A DNA stretch of 64,000 nt from Helicoverpa zea (Eukaryota; Arthropoda; Insecta; Lepidoptera; Noctuidae), in assembly GCF_022581195.2 (NCBI RefSeq), contig NC_061470.1:2914001-2978000 (forward strand), given 5' to 3'. The position numbers and the translations under genes are program-made. Below, in pieces: positions 43,926 to 56,349 of this stretch (position 1 is the first letter of the stretch; every line of letters starts with the position of its first letter). The notes under the pieces are model-generated. The model did not search any database, was not told the DNA's origin, and was given only the letters and a program-made list of their open reading frames with translations.

Positions 43926-44454
43926 CCATTTCATATAAAACACCTGCACTCAGCTTTATCAAAATACCTATCATGCTCAGCTTTATCAGTACTTAGCAAC
44001 AACGGCCGATGTCCTCTAGAGCCAATCGGTTGTAGATTACTAAATCAATCTTGCCTGCCGATAGTATGTCAACAAGTGCAACAACAACAAGTTTATATAC
44101 CAATAATTACGAGAGGCTTTCAGTAGATCAGTGGAGGGTCAAAAATAGTAACAGCTCATCATTATGGAGTTTCTTCATGAGACCAACTTTTTAGAACCGT
44201 GCAACTAGTGTGACGTTTCAAAGGCCTATTTGAAATAATAACAATTGAGTTTGACTATCGCTTTATAGTATTAATAGAATTTATTATTCTGTGCATAGCC
44301 TTTCCAATATGTTTTGGTCAGCCTCTAGTCTCAGTGTATGTTGCTGAGACATACAGCAACATACACTACAGGCTATGCAGTGTGTGTTTTACAAGGGTGT
44401 ACCTGAAGTTATAATAACTCGATTAAATCTGTCATTCCTTATTTCAAACCCATT

Positions 44455-44640
44455 TTTTTACGACGTCAAAAATCATCAAATGACCCTCCTCCTCCCCCTC
44501 CCGCTGTGGGTTAGCAGCGGTGATGGAGTGTCAGACTCTTACTGACTAAAAACCGCCGTGTTCCGTCATAGGCCTTTATGTACCAGGGCTGCTGTATCTC
44601 TTTCGAACAACCCGCAGCCCCGACAACCAGCACCCCCGTT
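44455..44640 (+). repeat. Repeat family C copy
   Basis: CGACGTCAAAAATCATCAAA, CGCTGTGGGTTAGCAGCGGT, CTTACTGACTAAAAACCG and TTTCGAACAACCCGCAGCC match 50925-51125 closely and 39535-39660 and 63790-63950 in inverse. Confidence 0.7.
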
Positions 44641-44818
44641 TCAAACCCATCGATCGGTATTTTTGTTTCCGAATAGGATACCAATGGCTTCCATTACAAA
44701 TTATATCGTCTTTTAAGAACATACCCAGTATGTCAAGAAGTGGTTCAATAAAAAAACAATGTTTTTTTTATAAGTAATCATTTTATTTTAATGTTAACAT
44801 GTTTCTATATTTTAGCAC

Positions 44819-46490
44819 TTAAGCAGCTTTGTAGTACCTCTTGGCAACGCCATCCCAACCTTCACGCGTGACAGACTGAAAAGAAGTGTGGAATAAATTA
44901 ATTTTATTTTCTTTATGTGGCAAAACAAACAAAAACATCCGAATTATCATTGAAAACCTTTGTTTTGGGAAATCGGTTGAGAATGTCAAAAGCTGTTCAA
45001 AAGACAACTGTGCACATGGCGAGTTTTGTGCAAAATGAGAAATGCATTTTAGAGTTTATTCGAACGAGCTTATCTCAGGAACTACAAGGTTAATTTGAAA
45101 TCAATTCTATAAGGTTTTTTGATATAAAAAAGTTTCCAAAGTACCCCTAGTTTTAAGCATCCTCCTCTCTATTTAACACAAATCGCTTCAGCGGTTCTTG
45201 AGTTATATGTCATACCTATTCATAACAGGATTTTCTGTTATGTGTACATCTGAACTCTCACAATTAATATCTAATTTAGATTTATGAATATTACTTACAA
45301 TAATAAGCTGATCTCCAACGTACTCCCTCTTGAATGTACCGTTGCCTTTGTCAGTCTTAAATGTTTGACTGATTGTGTTACCATCAACGACAATTGTGAC
45401 CTTTGCCTGAAAGAATCAAAACATAATATAATATACTAACATTATGATCATCATCGGTCAAGCCATTTTACCAACTATGTTGGGGTCGGCTTCCATTATA
45501 ACCGAATGCAGCTAAGTGTCCCACAAAGAGCGACTGACTATCTGAGCCCCTCAAACCAATTACCTGGGTAACCCAATACGCCTAAAGGTAAGACTGGTTG
45601 TCAGGCTTACTGGCTTCTGACTACCAGTAACGACTGTCATAGATGTTCAAATTACGTCTGACTTTTTGTGGGATCAGATATTAGAGCCAATTTTTTTAAG
45701 GATTTTCTAACAGGCTTTTTGCAGGACGGGTGCGCGCTTAATCGAAGAACCTCCTTTTTTGCAGCCGATTAAAACATATCAAAGAATAATCAACCTTAGC
45801 ATCTTAGTAATAAGGACCAAAGTTAAAAATACTCACGGGAGTCTTGTCAAAGCCAATAACATCGTCGAATTCTACTCCAGATTTAAATTTGGTTTCTTTT
45901 GGTCCTTCCAGTCCTTGAGTATGTAATGTGTAAGTGTCTCCATCTTTTGTTACCTTTTGGTCTGGAGTGAATTTTAAGGCCTTTTCGATCTTGTCTTCGG
46001 GGAAACCTGGAGAGTTAATGAATACATTACTTTCACGGACAATCTTGTTCTTTGTAAATAGGCGTTATGTATTAGGTATCGTTATTACTTCGCCTTAATC
46101 ATGTACCCATATTTTTCCCGACTATCGATCGGCTTCGAGTCTATCCCAATGCAGCTGAGTAATAGCGTGCCACATGGAGCGACTGTCTGTCTGATCTCCT
46201 CAACTCAATAACCTGGGCAACCCAAAACCCTTATTAAGACTTATTGGGTTCTGACTACCCGTAAGGGCTGCCAAAGATGTTATAATGACAGACAGGACCA
46301 CTAATTTAACGGTCCTTCCGAAACACGGAGGAACTCGTCATGACGGACCGATCAATCCTTGAGGCTGTAACTTAGCCAATTTAAATAACCTTAATTAAAA
46401 TTAATAATTAATTCACATACCGACAGATTTGAGGAACGCGTCCAAGTTTTCTTGTTTGACAAAGGTGTAGGTCTTGTTAAGGAAAGACAT
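44819..46490 (-). CDS. Fatty-acid-binding protein (FABP cluster, gene 4)
   Basis: Exons 46490-46421, 46006-45837, 45406-45299 and 44875-44819 (70/170/108/57 nt; phases 1,0,0) give 134 residues. Signature: MSFLNKTYTFVKQENLDAF. Exon 2 ends GVEFDDVIGFDKTP, exon 3 encodes AKVTIVVDGNTISQTF, and the C-terminus AKRYYKAA carries the conserved Arg-x-Tyr. Exon 3 replaces the usual TTY of the paralogues with VTI, a change in a barrel strand that could affect ligand choice (inference). Introns 1 and 2 each contain an inverted SINE fragment. Confidence 0.93.
45446..45650 (-). repeat. SINE family A 3' part in FABP4 intron 2
   Basis: CTATGTTGGGGTCGGCTTCC, CAATTACCTGGGTAACCCAA and GACTACCAGTAACGACTGTC are the inverted 3' half of the element at 11258-11648. 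The 5' tRNA-like head is missing. Confidence 0.7.
46110..46370 (-). repeat. SINE family A fragment in FABP4 intron 1
   Basis: GACTGTCTGTCTGATCTCCT, ACCTGGGCAACCCAAAACCC and GACTACCCGTAAGGGCTGCC form a more diverged inverted relative of the 11258-11648 element. Confidence 0.6.
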
Positions 46491-46540
46491 GTTGGCTTTC
46501 TATTTTGACAATTCAATAATTAAGCAACCGCCAAACGAAT

Positions 46541-46573
46541 CCTATTTATTCGAATCCGTAATCTTCCTGATAA
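46541..46573 (-). promoter_or_regulatory. FABP4 core promoter: TATA-like box and TAATC/GATAA pair
   Basis: Minus-strand CGAATAAATAGG lies at 46552-46541, about 55 bp before the ATG. Plus-strand TAATC is at 46559-46563 and GATAA at 46569-46573, 5 bp apart. Confidence 0.65.
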
Positions 46574-47736
46574 TCGTCTAAAAGATTAATTAGGTACATC
46601 TCTGACAGAGCATTTTGTATTTTTATGTACCTACATCGATGATTCACATCAGTTAATAATGCGGTCGAATAAATAGCAGCGATTCAGCAAAAATCTAAGT
46701 AATTACCATTTCGCTTTTATCTAGTTAAGTTTAATGTAAATAGAAAATAATTAAGATAATAAAATTAACTTAAGAAAAAAAGTTATGGCCAAAACTTTGA
46801 TGAACAGTGTAAAAATTTGCCACAAAAGTGCATCAAAACTTTTCAACGAAATCAGTTTTCGAGTCGTGTTAAATTGTGATTTTCTCTGGGTTAAAAACGA
46901 TCAAACAAAAAACTTCTTTGAAATAAATAATTTATGATTAGTCTGATTTTAATTTATTTATCTGCAATGACTTATTTAAAGCAATTTTTAAGTACCTACC
47001 TATCAATTCAATATTTTCAATTGATATCTAAAGTATTTAACATTTACGTGAAAAACTACAAAGTAATGTATAATTCAAATTGAATGTTTTATTTTTACAG
47101 CAAATAGTTGTTTGTTTAAATATAAAATGTTAATTAAAATTAATAAAGTAACTTACATATTTTAGTTAAAGTAAAAGTGAAGTTTGCTTGTTGGTGGTTA
47201 TCACAGAACCCATTGAACCGATTTAAAAAATTCTTTCATTGTTGGATTCATACAAGAAGGCTACATGCTACTTCTTCTCACGGGATTCGGGTAAAACCGC
47301 TAGCAAGAGCTAGCTTTTTATTTTTTGGCTAATAAAAATAGCTATTACATGTTCTGTATAAAAAAAAATAATATAATTGGCACAGTCATATATTTGATTG
47401 GTTAAAATTATTTGATCGCACTGTCGTTCTACAATCTTTTGATTTGCATTTGTAACCCAGCCGTATTTAAACTCGGCGCGTGTGTTACCAGCCTTACAAC
47501 CGCGCTGCGCTCTCGCACAAACGCAAACATTGATTTTATTTACGTACCTATTGTGAACGTCAACCTCTTGAAATGTGGTGTGTCAACCATCTCAGGTTGG
47601 TATTCTTACTATATAGTCTACAGGTTCTAAATTATATACGGGGTGGGGGTCTCTTACTGCACCGTTTGCTTGTTTATTTTAAAGGTAATCGTGAATCCAA
47701 TAAAATTTTCCAATCGATCTGATCCTGGCCGAATAA

Positions 47737-48167
47737 GGCGATTCTCACACTGCCCCGCATGATGCAGCGTAGCGCGTGGATGCGTGTTCTTCCGTTGCTT
47801 GTAAGTATCTCCGTTTGTATGGAAAACACGCACAGTCCAACACATTGAAAATGCATCCACGCGCGTTCATGCGGATCACGCGCATACACGCGGAGTAACA
47901 TGCACCCCCGCGCGTAGGTGCGGGGCGAGACGCAAGGTATGGCACACCGAATCCCGTAGTGCCGCGCGTGATTTTGAATGGGCGTGACGTGTGTGTTTGA
48001 AAATGGATCTCGATGAGAGCCGCCGTGTGTGCATCTACATTACGCACCTAAGCACTTGAGTGCGCAAAAATCCCGCACGATGATGCAGATCTGGACTCCC
48101 GCAGGAACGCGCGTAGGTGCGTCGACACGCAATATGCAGCATGATGCGAGGCAGTGTGAAGATCGCC
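47737..48167. mobile_element. PIF/Harbinger-type MITE flanked by TAA
   Basis: The left end GGCGATTCTCACACTGCCCC (then GCATGATGC) is inverted at the right end (GCATGATGC, then GAGGCAGTGTGAAGATCGCC). The ends are flanked on both sides by TAA (47734-47736 and 48168-48170), the 3-bp target duplication of PIF/Harbinger transposons. The 431-bp centre is GC-rich with many CGCGCG/GCGTG words, unlike the AT-rich surroundings. No long ORF carries transposase motifs. The remainder of 46491-49377 has a Helitron-like fragment at about 47165-47320, another at about 49085-49260, and no gene. Confidence 0.8.
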
Positions 48168-48395
48168 TAACTGATCTTTGTAATGTGCGTACTGCTACAT
48201 TGATCTGTACCTATAGATACCTGATTTATGATCTTGATCAAACTATGATCAATTATCGTCTAGCGCATTCGAGCATTCTCAATGACAAAAGCAGTGCGCA
48301 TGCAAAAATAAACCTTACTTCAAATACTAAGTACTCAATTTTCAACGTGTTAAGAATTTGCTCTGCTCTCCGACCCGGTCTATCTGAACGGACCC

Positions 48396-48483
48396 TCATC
48401 ATCATCATCATCAGCCTATCGCAGTCCACTGCTGGACATAGGCCTCTCCAAGTGCACGCCACTGAGATCGATTTTCGGCTTCG
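48396..48483 (-). mobile_element. Short 3' end of the RTE retrotransposon
   Basis: A (CAT)n run is followed by CAGCCTATCGCAGTCCACTG, ATAGGCCTCTCCAAGTGCAC and GAGATCGATTTTCGGCTTC, the exact complement of the 3' end of the full-length copy (59560-59632). It is only about 88 bp long, an extreme 5' truncation. Confidence 0.85.
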
Positions 48484-49377
48484 GTCAGCGGAACGGACCC
48501 TAAAGAAGACTATTCACATGATGGTATTTTTATCCCACCATAATTAAGACCCGTAGCAGCAGCAGCAGCAGTAGACACCAGATATAAATTGTGTATTTGC
48601 CATTCTTGCTATTATTTGAAAATTAAAATTGAGTTAGTTAGTTAGTTTGGAGTTAGTTAATCTTCTAAGGCAAATCAATAGAACTACATACCTATATTGT
48701 ACTGGTAATTTCTATTATCTTAACACTCTAATCATGTACCTTATTTAATATGCTACCGTTTGCTGTTAATAAATATTGTCCTTAATAAAATAAAAACTTC
48801 AACTGCAATAATAAGAACTACTCATATCACAGTTTTGAATATTTGTATACACACAAGTGCAACTGTAGCACGGTAGCCGTATATGTGACAACAAACACAT
48901 ATATTTTTGGAGTAGTTTCAAGTAGTACCTTCTGAATCAGCCCCTTGACCCAGCCGTCTAAGGAGGTCCTCTTAAGATGTTGATCGATCATTGTAGTGAT
49001 AGGTAAAAATCATCAAAATATCAGCCTGTTACTATCTACTGCTTTACGTGGATCTCCCAAGAAGCACCAACCACCCTTGTTTTTTTTTATAAAAAGCTAG
49101 CTTTCGTCCGCGAATTTTCCCGTTTCCAGAGGAAACTACTTTTCACACCCGTATGAGAATAAAAATATGCACTTTCCCAGAGCCAAAACTACTTCCTCAC
49201 CAATTTTCAGCCAAATTAGGACAGCTGCAACTAACACGACTTTCTTTTCTCGCAGTTATAGATAAAGATGAATCTCAATAGGTGCTATTGTTAAGGTATG
49301 TAAATAATACATAGACAGTTTAAATATTTAAAAGTACTTTATTAAAAAATAAATTAATATATTAACTAAGAACTAAC

Positions 49378-51603
49378 TTAAGCAGATTTGTACCATCTCT
49401 TGGCAACGCCGTCCCATTTGTCGGTGGTGATGGTCTGAAAGCAAAGAAATATAAATTAATACAATAACTGCAGTAAGTTATCTTGTACCTACAAGAATAA
49501 AACAGTGCACTGTACTGCATACGATAGCTTACTAGAGATTTCTATAGTCAATTTATGTGTGGATTTGATTACAAAAGTCGGAATTGGACAATACTTGTAT
49601 AGGGCTAATGCCAAAATTATATCTCTCTCTAACAAGCCAGATAGATTCTGACAAGACCTTGTAAATAGAACTGTAGCTTATAGCTTCCACAAGAAGTTTC
49701 TCAGGAACTACTCCGCGCACCCGGATAAAAAATAGCCCATAGCCTTCCTTCCAATAAATAGGCTTTCTAGTACTTGGGGAATTTTTATGGTTGATGCAGC
49801 AGTTCCTAATATTAACGAGATCATCGACCATCATCATTAGGATTTTTATCGTCCCACTGCTGGGCACAGGCCTCCTCTCATACGGAGAAGAATTGAGCGT
49901 TAGTCACTACGCTTGCTTAATACAGATTAGCTCGTTACAAGCACACAAACTCTTAAGCTTCTGTAGGTAATCAATGTAAAAGCTACTTACAACAATAAGT
50001 TCATCTCCGACGAACTCCCTCTTGAAGACTGCGGAGCCCTTGTCGGCGGTGATCTTCTGTGTCAGCGTGTTACCGTCGAGGGTGTAGGTGGTCTTGATCT
50101 GAAAGAGGCAAAGAATTGTGTTAATCATCTGCTTAGATGCTGAGTATCTTTTGGGATATTAGTAACGCCAAAGTCAAGGTCAATAGCTTACATTTCAGAT
50201 ACATCTATGATAGGTTCTTATGAATGATTGAAGATAGGTGCAAAGCCCTCACATTTTTGCAACGTCTGCAAAAGGCCGTTAAGCTGAACGTAAACCTGTA
50301 TCTAAGAACTGTACAACCTTAACATGCAAATAAATATTTTGAGTTTGAGTTTGAGTTTGAGTTTGAGATGGTGCTTCAGCGTCTGAACATAGTGGGCAGT
50401 TTAGAAATCATGTCAGGTACCAATGAGAGGTAACTCAACTAAAGGTAACTCAACACTAAGGCACGGTGAAGTAAAACATCGTGTGAAAAACTGTAATTAA
50501 AATGATCGCCAATCCACATCGAGTACACCTAGCTATGATGAACCTAACAATCATAAGATACTATTTCCTTCAACTTACAGGAGTAGTCTCAGTTTTCAAT
50601 TTTTTTGTTAAGTAACTGAACTTTGTATAAGTACTCTTGATTGAATAAGTTACAATACTTACGGGAGTCTTCTCAATGCCGATGACATCGTCGAACTCAA
50701 CTCCAGACTTGAACTTGACCTGCTTAGGACCCTCGGGGCCAGCGGTGTGAATGACGTAGGAGTCGCCATCTTGCACGATCTTCTGGTCAGGGGCGAAGTT
50801 GACGAGCTTGGCAATCTTGTCGTCGGGGATACCTGGAATTGGAATGAAGCTAATAAATATGATGTTTGTGTGAGTGTGTTAGTTGGTTTTGGTAGTTCTA
50901 TGTGGTTAAACTGGTGGTCTTTTTTTAACGACGTCTAAAATCATCAAATGACCCCTCCCGCTGTGGGTTAGCAGCGCTGAGGGAGTGTCAGACTCTTACT
51001 GACTAAAAACCGTCGTGTTCCTTCGTAGCCCTTCTATGTACCAGGGCCGTGGTATCTCTTTCGAACAACCCGCAGCCCCGGCATTCCTTGGCCCTACTGG
51101 GCCCCGCTGTAAACCGGTGGTTTGATTCGGTGATAGTCTGGTAGACTAAGAATAAAAACGCATAAGTTCTGTTAAGTTATTCTTCAAATATTTTAAGTAC
51201 TGTAACAAATGATGTAATAAAAAACACTAATTACAAATGGTTGTCTGTCATTAACAATTATTACTTAATCTAATTTTTATCAGTCACGTCTAGATTTTCG
51301 TTTGAGATATTGATTGTAGTATATGGTATCTTCTGATTGGTAATATTTAATTATCTAGTATTCTTTCCTATTCATAGTATTGATATTTAAATGTAAATAT
51401 TCACTCATTATGAAAACTATCTCTACTATCTAATTTGAATCACTATTCTTTAATTAAAAATCAGTTTTTACAAAGTTTCTCTTTCTATCAATAAATAAGA
51501 CCATTGAAAATTATTTCACTTTTGTCTACATACCGACAGCTTTCAAAAATCCATCGAAGTTCTCCTGTTTGACAAAGCTGTAGTTTTTGTTAAGGAAGGC
51601 CAT
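49378..51603 (-). CDS. Fatty-acid-binding protein (FABP cluster, gene 5)
   Basis: Exons 51603-51534, 50832-50663, 50098-49991 and 49434-49378 (70/170/108/57 nt; phases 1,0,0) give 134 residues. Signature: MAFLNKNYSFVKQENFDGF. Exon 2 encodes IPDDKIAKLVNFAPDQK and ends GVEFDDVIGIEKTP, exon 3 starts IKTTYTLDGNTLTQK, and the C-terminus AKRWYKSA keeps Arg-x-Tyr with Trp between. Codon choice in exons 2-3 is more GC-rich than in genes 2 and 4, which may reflect higher expression (inference). Intron 1 has a family C repeat at 50925-51125; intron 3 has a SINE tail at about 49820-49925. Confidence 0.94.
50338..50367. repeat. (GAGTTT)n microsatellite in FABP5 intron 2
   Basis: Four to five perfect hexamer units of GAGTTT lie in the intron. 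There is no apparent function. Confidence 0.8.
50925..51125 (+). repeat. Repeat family C copy in FABP5 intron 1
   Basis: ACGACGTCTAAAATCATCAA, CGCTGTGGGTTAGCAGCGCT, TCTTTCGAACAACCCGCAGC and CTACTGGGCCCCGC. It is closely related to 44455-44640. Confidence 0.7.
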
Positions 51604-51659
51604 TTTGACTGATTGCTATGTAACTTAGCGATCGAATAACCAAAAATCAGACAACCCAG

Positions 51660-51690
51660 GCTTATATCCCACGGCTAATCTACCTGATAA
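51660..51690 (-). promoter_or_regulatory. FABP5 core promoter: TATA box and TAATC/GATAA pair
   Basis: Minus-strand GGGATATAAG lies at 51669-51660, about 60 bp before the ATG. Plus-strand TAATC is at 51676-51680 and GATAA at 51686-51690, 5 bp apart. The stretch ACCCAGGCTTATATCC is shared nearly exactly with gene 1. Confidence 0.75.
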
Positions 51691-52359
51691 AACTCGATAA
51701 GCCAATATTAAAGTACATGTCTCTTCGTAATAGGTTTGTGAAGAAAAGTGATTCATTTGTCGACTAAATTGTGCTGATCATTGAAAGTAAGCCGGTGGAC
51801 AAAGTTCAGGATGTGAACTTTAATTTGTTGGATTCGATTGGTAGGTAATTAGTTTATCTATTTAGAATTGATTGCACTAGCTCCTGTATTACACACGCTG
51901 AATTTTTTTATTGGTTGGTTCAATTAAAGTTACTTCTAAATTGGTTTTTAAGTTGCGGAGTGTTATTATGGTGTTAGTAGGTACGGTTTCTTATGTTTGA
52001 CTCTCTATTGCATCAGTGATGGAAGTCATCAACTAAGTATGAGATTGCAGTAATATATTGCTAGGATCCTGCAAAAATCAGGCACTACGCTGAGCATGCC
52101 TGATTTTGCGTGGATTTGACGCGTATTTCTCCCCTCATATTCCTACTTTTGGGTGCGTATCGCGCAAATAAATTCATTTTCATTTATTTTTTAACTAGCT
52201 GATTCTTTAGAACAATCTACAGCAGCTATCTAGATTTATTATTTTCATTTCTTAAAGGTTTTAACATAAAAAGAGGAACAGGTATAAACAACTGTAACAA
52301 ACAAACAGGACATATCAGTACAAAGGTTATCTTTTATCACGACCTTCAAAACTGACTCA

Positions 52360-52630
52360 AATACATAGATTTGAATAAAGCATTTGACACTATCGTTCAC
52401 AAAATAGTAAGTAGGTACATAAAGTACTTAAGGTAAATACTGGACTTTATCAAGATGTTTAGTCATACCTCTAGTTTTGCTTATACTTATCAAATCTTGA
52501 CAAGATAATATACTGACAGTTCACTGTTTTACATTTGTAAGGGATGCATTATTATCAGGGATTTCACAAGGTTAAATATTAGGGCCTTCACTTTTAATAT
52601 GTACTTAATCAACTTTTATTTACTTTTAAA
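52360..52630 (+). pseudogene. Degraded Jockey-type reverse transcriptase relic
   Basis: The frame reads DLNKAFDTIVHKI near 52370-52410 and, after stops, a GISQG*ILGPSLLI block near 52557-52600. These are the same two RT motifs as in the relic at 40200-40520. It is an old dead copy in the FABP5-FABP6 spacer; the rest of 51691-54683 holds only a repeat at 53655-53825. Confidence 0.65.
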
Positions 52631-53654
52631 TAATTATCGTTACTGTTTGTTGATATAAATATTTATCACAATGAGCTGAAGATAATATGATTTTTAGTAC
52701 CTTCTCTGCTATTTTGTGATTACCTTTTTTCATACTCATGATTACGATTAAGTTTTAATCAATGCTGACTTACACTGACTTCTTGTAATTATTGGTACTC
52801 TTTTAGTATTTATTTCTACTTAAAAGAGTAGCTACTTACATGACTAATATGGCTCAGTTGGTAAAATCTTAATTTATCAAATGGATCGTCATGATTACTT
52901 AAATAAATATTCAAGGTTATAAATGAATCATGAGTGTTGTGCACCATGGTGGATTTGCAGTGATTTCTCATGTGGATGAGTTATAACCTGTCAAATATAG
53001 GTATCCAGTAGGATCTCTTAGAGTTTTTCATCATTAGCTTTGTATGTATTTTAAAGTAGTTGCTGGGTCTTTTTGCAACGTGCATTTTGAATGATAACAA
53101 AGGTTTCTAGAAATTGAAATGTTTCCAATCTTTCTATACCCTGTCTCTCTTCTTCCATTTCACTACTTCATCATCGGAAGTCATTTGTACCATGTTTATA
53201 ATTGAGTATTTGTAATTGAGTTTTAATTAAACTACTCGCTAGATTTGTCCTACCCTGATAAAAAGTACTTACGTACCCTTGTTGGTGAGAGGGCTATCTA
53301 ACACAATTGAATTAATTGTACTGTATCTTCAGCTTCTCAACTTTTTAATATATAGATTTCGATTAAAAACAAACAAAACGATAACAGAAGTTCAGTAATC
53401 CACATTCAAGATGCAGCTTAGAGATTGTCACTCAACTAACAAAACTGCTTTGTTTGCATGAATGATGAAAAGTCATCCCATCAATCAAAAATTAACACTT
53501 TTGTAATGACTAATTATTGATTTTGCTAATATGTGGACAGATTATAACCAGAACAGATCGAGATAGACACAAATCTTTCTGCAGTGTAATTAATACCATT
53601 ATCAAACCAGGATCCATAAGAAGTTGAATAAATTAAATTGGAGCTCAGGCTACA

Positions 53655-53825
53655 TAACATGACGATGATGATGTCCTCCTGTTATCGTCCACAGCGAATG
53701 TGTTCATGTAAGAAGATGCCAACTGCGCAGACACAGGTGCACTCACTATTCCATCACTCTCATAGCCCGATGGGACGGCAATCCGACACGACCGGAGAGG
53801 GATAAGGCGCAGGACCGACATTGAC
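53655..53825. repeat. Interspersed repeat (SINE-like) in the FABP5-FABP6 spacer
   Basis: CACTCACTATTCCATCACTC, CCCGATGGGACGGCAATCCG and GATAAGGCGCAGGACCGACA form a GC-richer island in AT-rich DNA. A partial relative (GGAGATCAGTAGACGCAAGG, CTATTCCTTCACTCTAATAG) lies near 32945-33012. It is non-coding; the class is uncertain. Confidence 0.5.
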
Positions 53826-54683
53826 GTGTTTTAATTACCAAATTCCAGGCTCTACAAATTCTAGAAATGTAAAGCTTAAATATACGTAGAAATTACTTGG
53901 ATGATGATGACAATTCTTTTAGTGATTGTATATTGTTTGAAATCCAGTCATATCGAGTGACCCTGGAACACGTAATTATTTTTTTTGGAAAAAGTTTAGT
54001 CAGGTGTGTACTTAGGTATTCATGTCATGTGAAGTTATTACATCATGATGAGCTGATTTCCTTTATCTTCTATTTATTAAAATCATACGATGTTTGTTTA
54101 CCTACATTTGATTAAATAATCTGTTTCCTTTGCAAGCAATCCAATATTCAGCTCGACAGCTGTTTTATTGATGTGTTATTATATAATCGATGAATAATTA
54201 ATGAAACTTATGTATTCCAATTTTGAAAATCTTTTTCTTTTAACCTAATGTTCTTACCTTTATGGCGTGTTGCAATTAACCACAATGGGATTGTGTTGTG
54301 TTGTTGTATTTGTTTTCGATAGAAATTAAGATTCTTTCGAAAAATCTTTGTTTATTTTCAATTCGATGAATCTCCGCATCTACTATTCCCAAAGGCGGCC
54401 TTTAAACTAGGTCATTCATAATATGCGTTGACATACTCGAGATGCCCTACCTAACGTCCTCTTGGGAACTCTAGCACACTTTGGAAACGTGCTTAGAATA
54501 TTACTACTGCCCTTTAAACCATCTGTTAAAAAAGGTGTATGTTCAATATGTATTTACTGTACAAAAATTTTGTAAAATTACCAGTTCAATAAAAGGCTGT
54601 TGTAGAGATATATGTATGAGTATATTTAGGATAAAGGTAAAGAGAGTATAAATAAATACTTAATTAATACAATAATAAAGAAA

Positions 54684-56316
54684 TTAGGCCTTGTAGTATC
54701 TGCGAGCAACTCCGTCCCATTTGCTGGTAGCCAGAGTCTGAAAAGAAAGAACATTAATTACATTATTAATTTTAATTTATCAACAGTAGAATTGATTTAT
54801 CATTTGTCATGTTATAGAAATCCAGTAAACAATAAATCGTGATTTAGTTTACTTTTAATTCTCTTCCAAGTCATAGTTTTATACTCAAGTAATAAGACTT
54901 CTGGTCATTATATACACCACCTTTGACTCAATGAGTATGTACTTTCATATTGATTTCGTAGTCTTTGTTAAGATCCCATTACAGCACTAAGATTTATTTT
55001 TTGATCTTACAAATATAATGCTGTCCACTGGTATCGGCATCCATTATAATTAATCTTTGAATTTATTATGGAAACTCCTAGACTACAGACTATCCAGTCT
55101 AAGGGGCTTCTAATCAAACGACCTAAAGCAACTATAATCCACATAGAATACAATAAAAAAGAAGTGGCTCCTTACCACAACCATCTCGTTGCCAGAGAAC
55201 TTCCTGGTGATGGTGAGGCTGTTGCCGTCATCGTACTTCTGGACCTGGGTGATGGTGTCGCCAGCAACGGTGTAGGTGGTCTTGCACTGGAGAAAAATAT
55301 AAATATTATGCACCGATTGAACAGGATTGTAAATGAGACTGTGGATGATGTAGATTGTAACAGATTTTATTTCAGCTTTATATGCAGTTATATGCATTTC
55401 TGTCAAGTGAAAACTAATTTATATACAAGAAAAGTAAGTTTCACTATAACAAAAGCTGTAAAAAAGGCTTGGCCTTTTATCGAATATAGTCATAATGAAT
55501 TGACCAGATTTCAGCAGATACCAAAAAGATTAAAACTTGAATTAATAAATACACACTTCGTTTCTATCTAGCATTAAGAACTTACGATTGGAATAATTTA
55601 ACCACTTTTTGGTCCAAAATTCAAAGTCCAAAATTCTCAGTCTCAATCAACGTCAAAGAAAGAAATACTGCTTCTCAAGAAATACCAAAAAGTCTACTTA
55701 CGTGTCTATTAGCATTGTTATCATCGAACTCGACTCCAGACTTGAAGGTGACTTCACTCTTAGTCTTGGGCGTGATGGTGGTCACGGTGTAAGAGTCGCC
55801 ATCTTGGGTGAACTTGAGAGTGGGCGTGTAGGTGAGGTAGCCTTGAGTCTGCTCGGGGGTGAGACCTGGAAGGAATGAAATGAGGAAGTTAAAACTTAAT
55901 TCTCAGTATTTAGCTGGAACTTTAGTTGATTATATTTAAATGTCGTTTAACTTATGGAACCTAACTTTAGTAGAAGAAAGTTTCCCTGCACTAAAAATAT
56001 TTCCGTGTTAAAGATGGATTCTTGAACCTTTGCTAGGTAGTAAAAAGGAAGTGCTTTGTTTTATCGCTATTATATTCTCATCTAAGTAAGTATGTTCCTT
56101 GCGTGGAATCGTCTACCTATTACCCTATCCTTCAGTAATAATAAAGTGGTTTCTAAGAATGTTTTGACCACCCAGAGAGAAATATCCAAAAAATATAGAT
56201 TTACCTAAATCTTTCCTTGTATTATCAATTTTACTACTACAGTAGTTATTGCTATTGCTATTGTTATTGTTATTGTTATTGCTTAAAAAAAAATAAGAAA
56301 TCTGAATATATATATA

Positions 56317-56349
<33 letters not shown>

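Noticed and set aside
48029..48547. 172-codon frame over the Harbinger MITE and RTE tail
   Set aside because: It crosses the boundary of two unrelated repeats and is therefore fortuitous.
55068..55571. 167-codon plus-strand frame
   Set aside because: Largely antisense to FABP6 exon 3 and intron; no recognisable domain.
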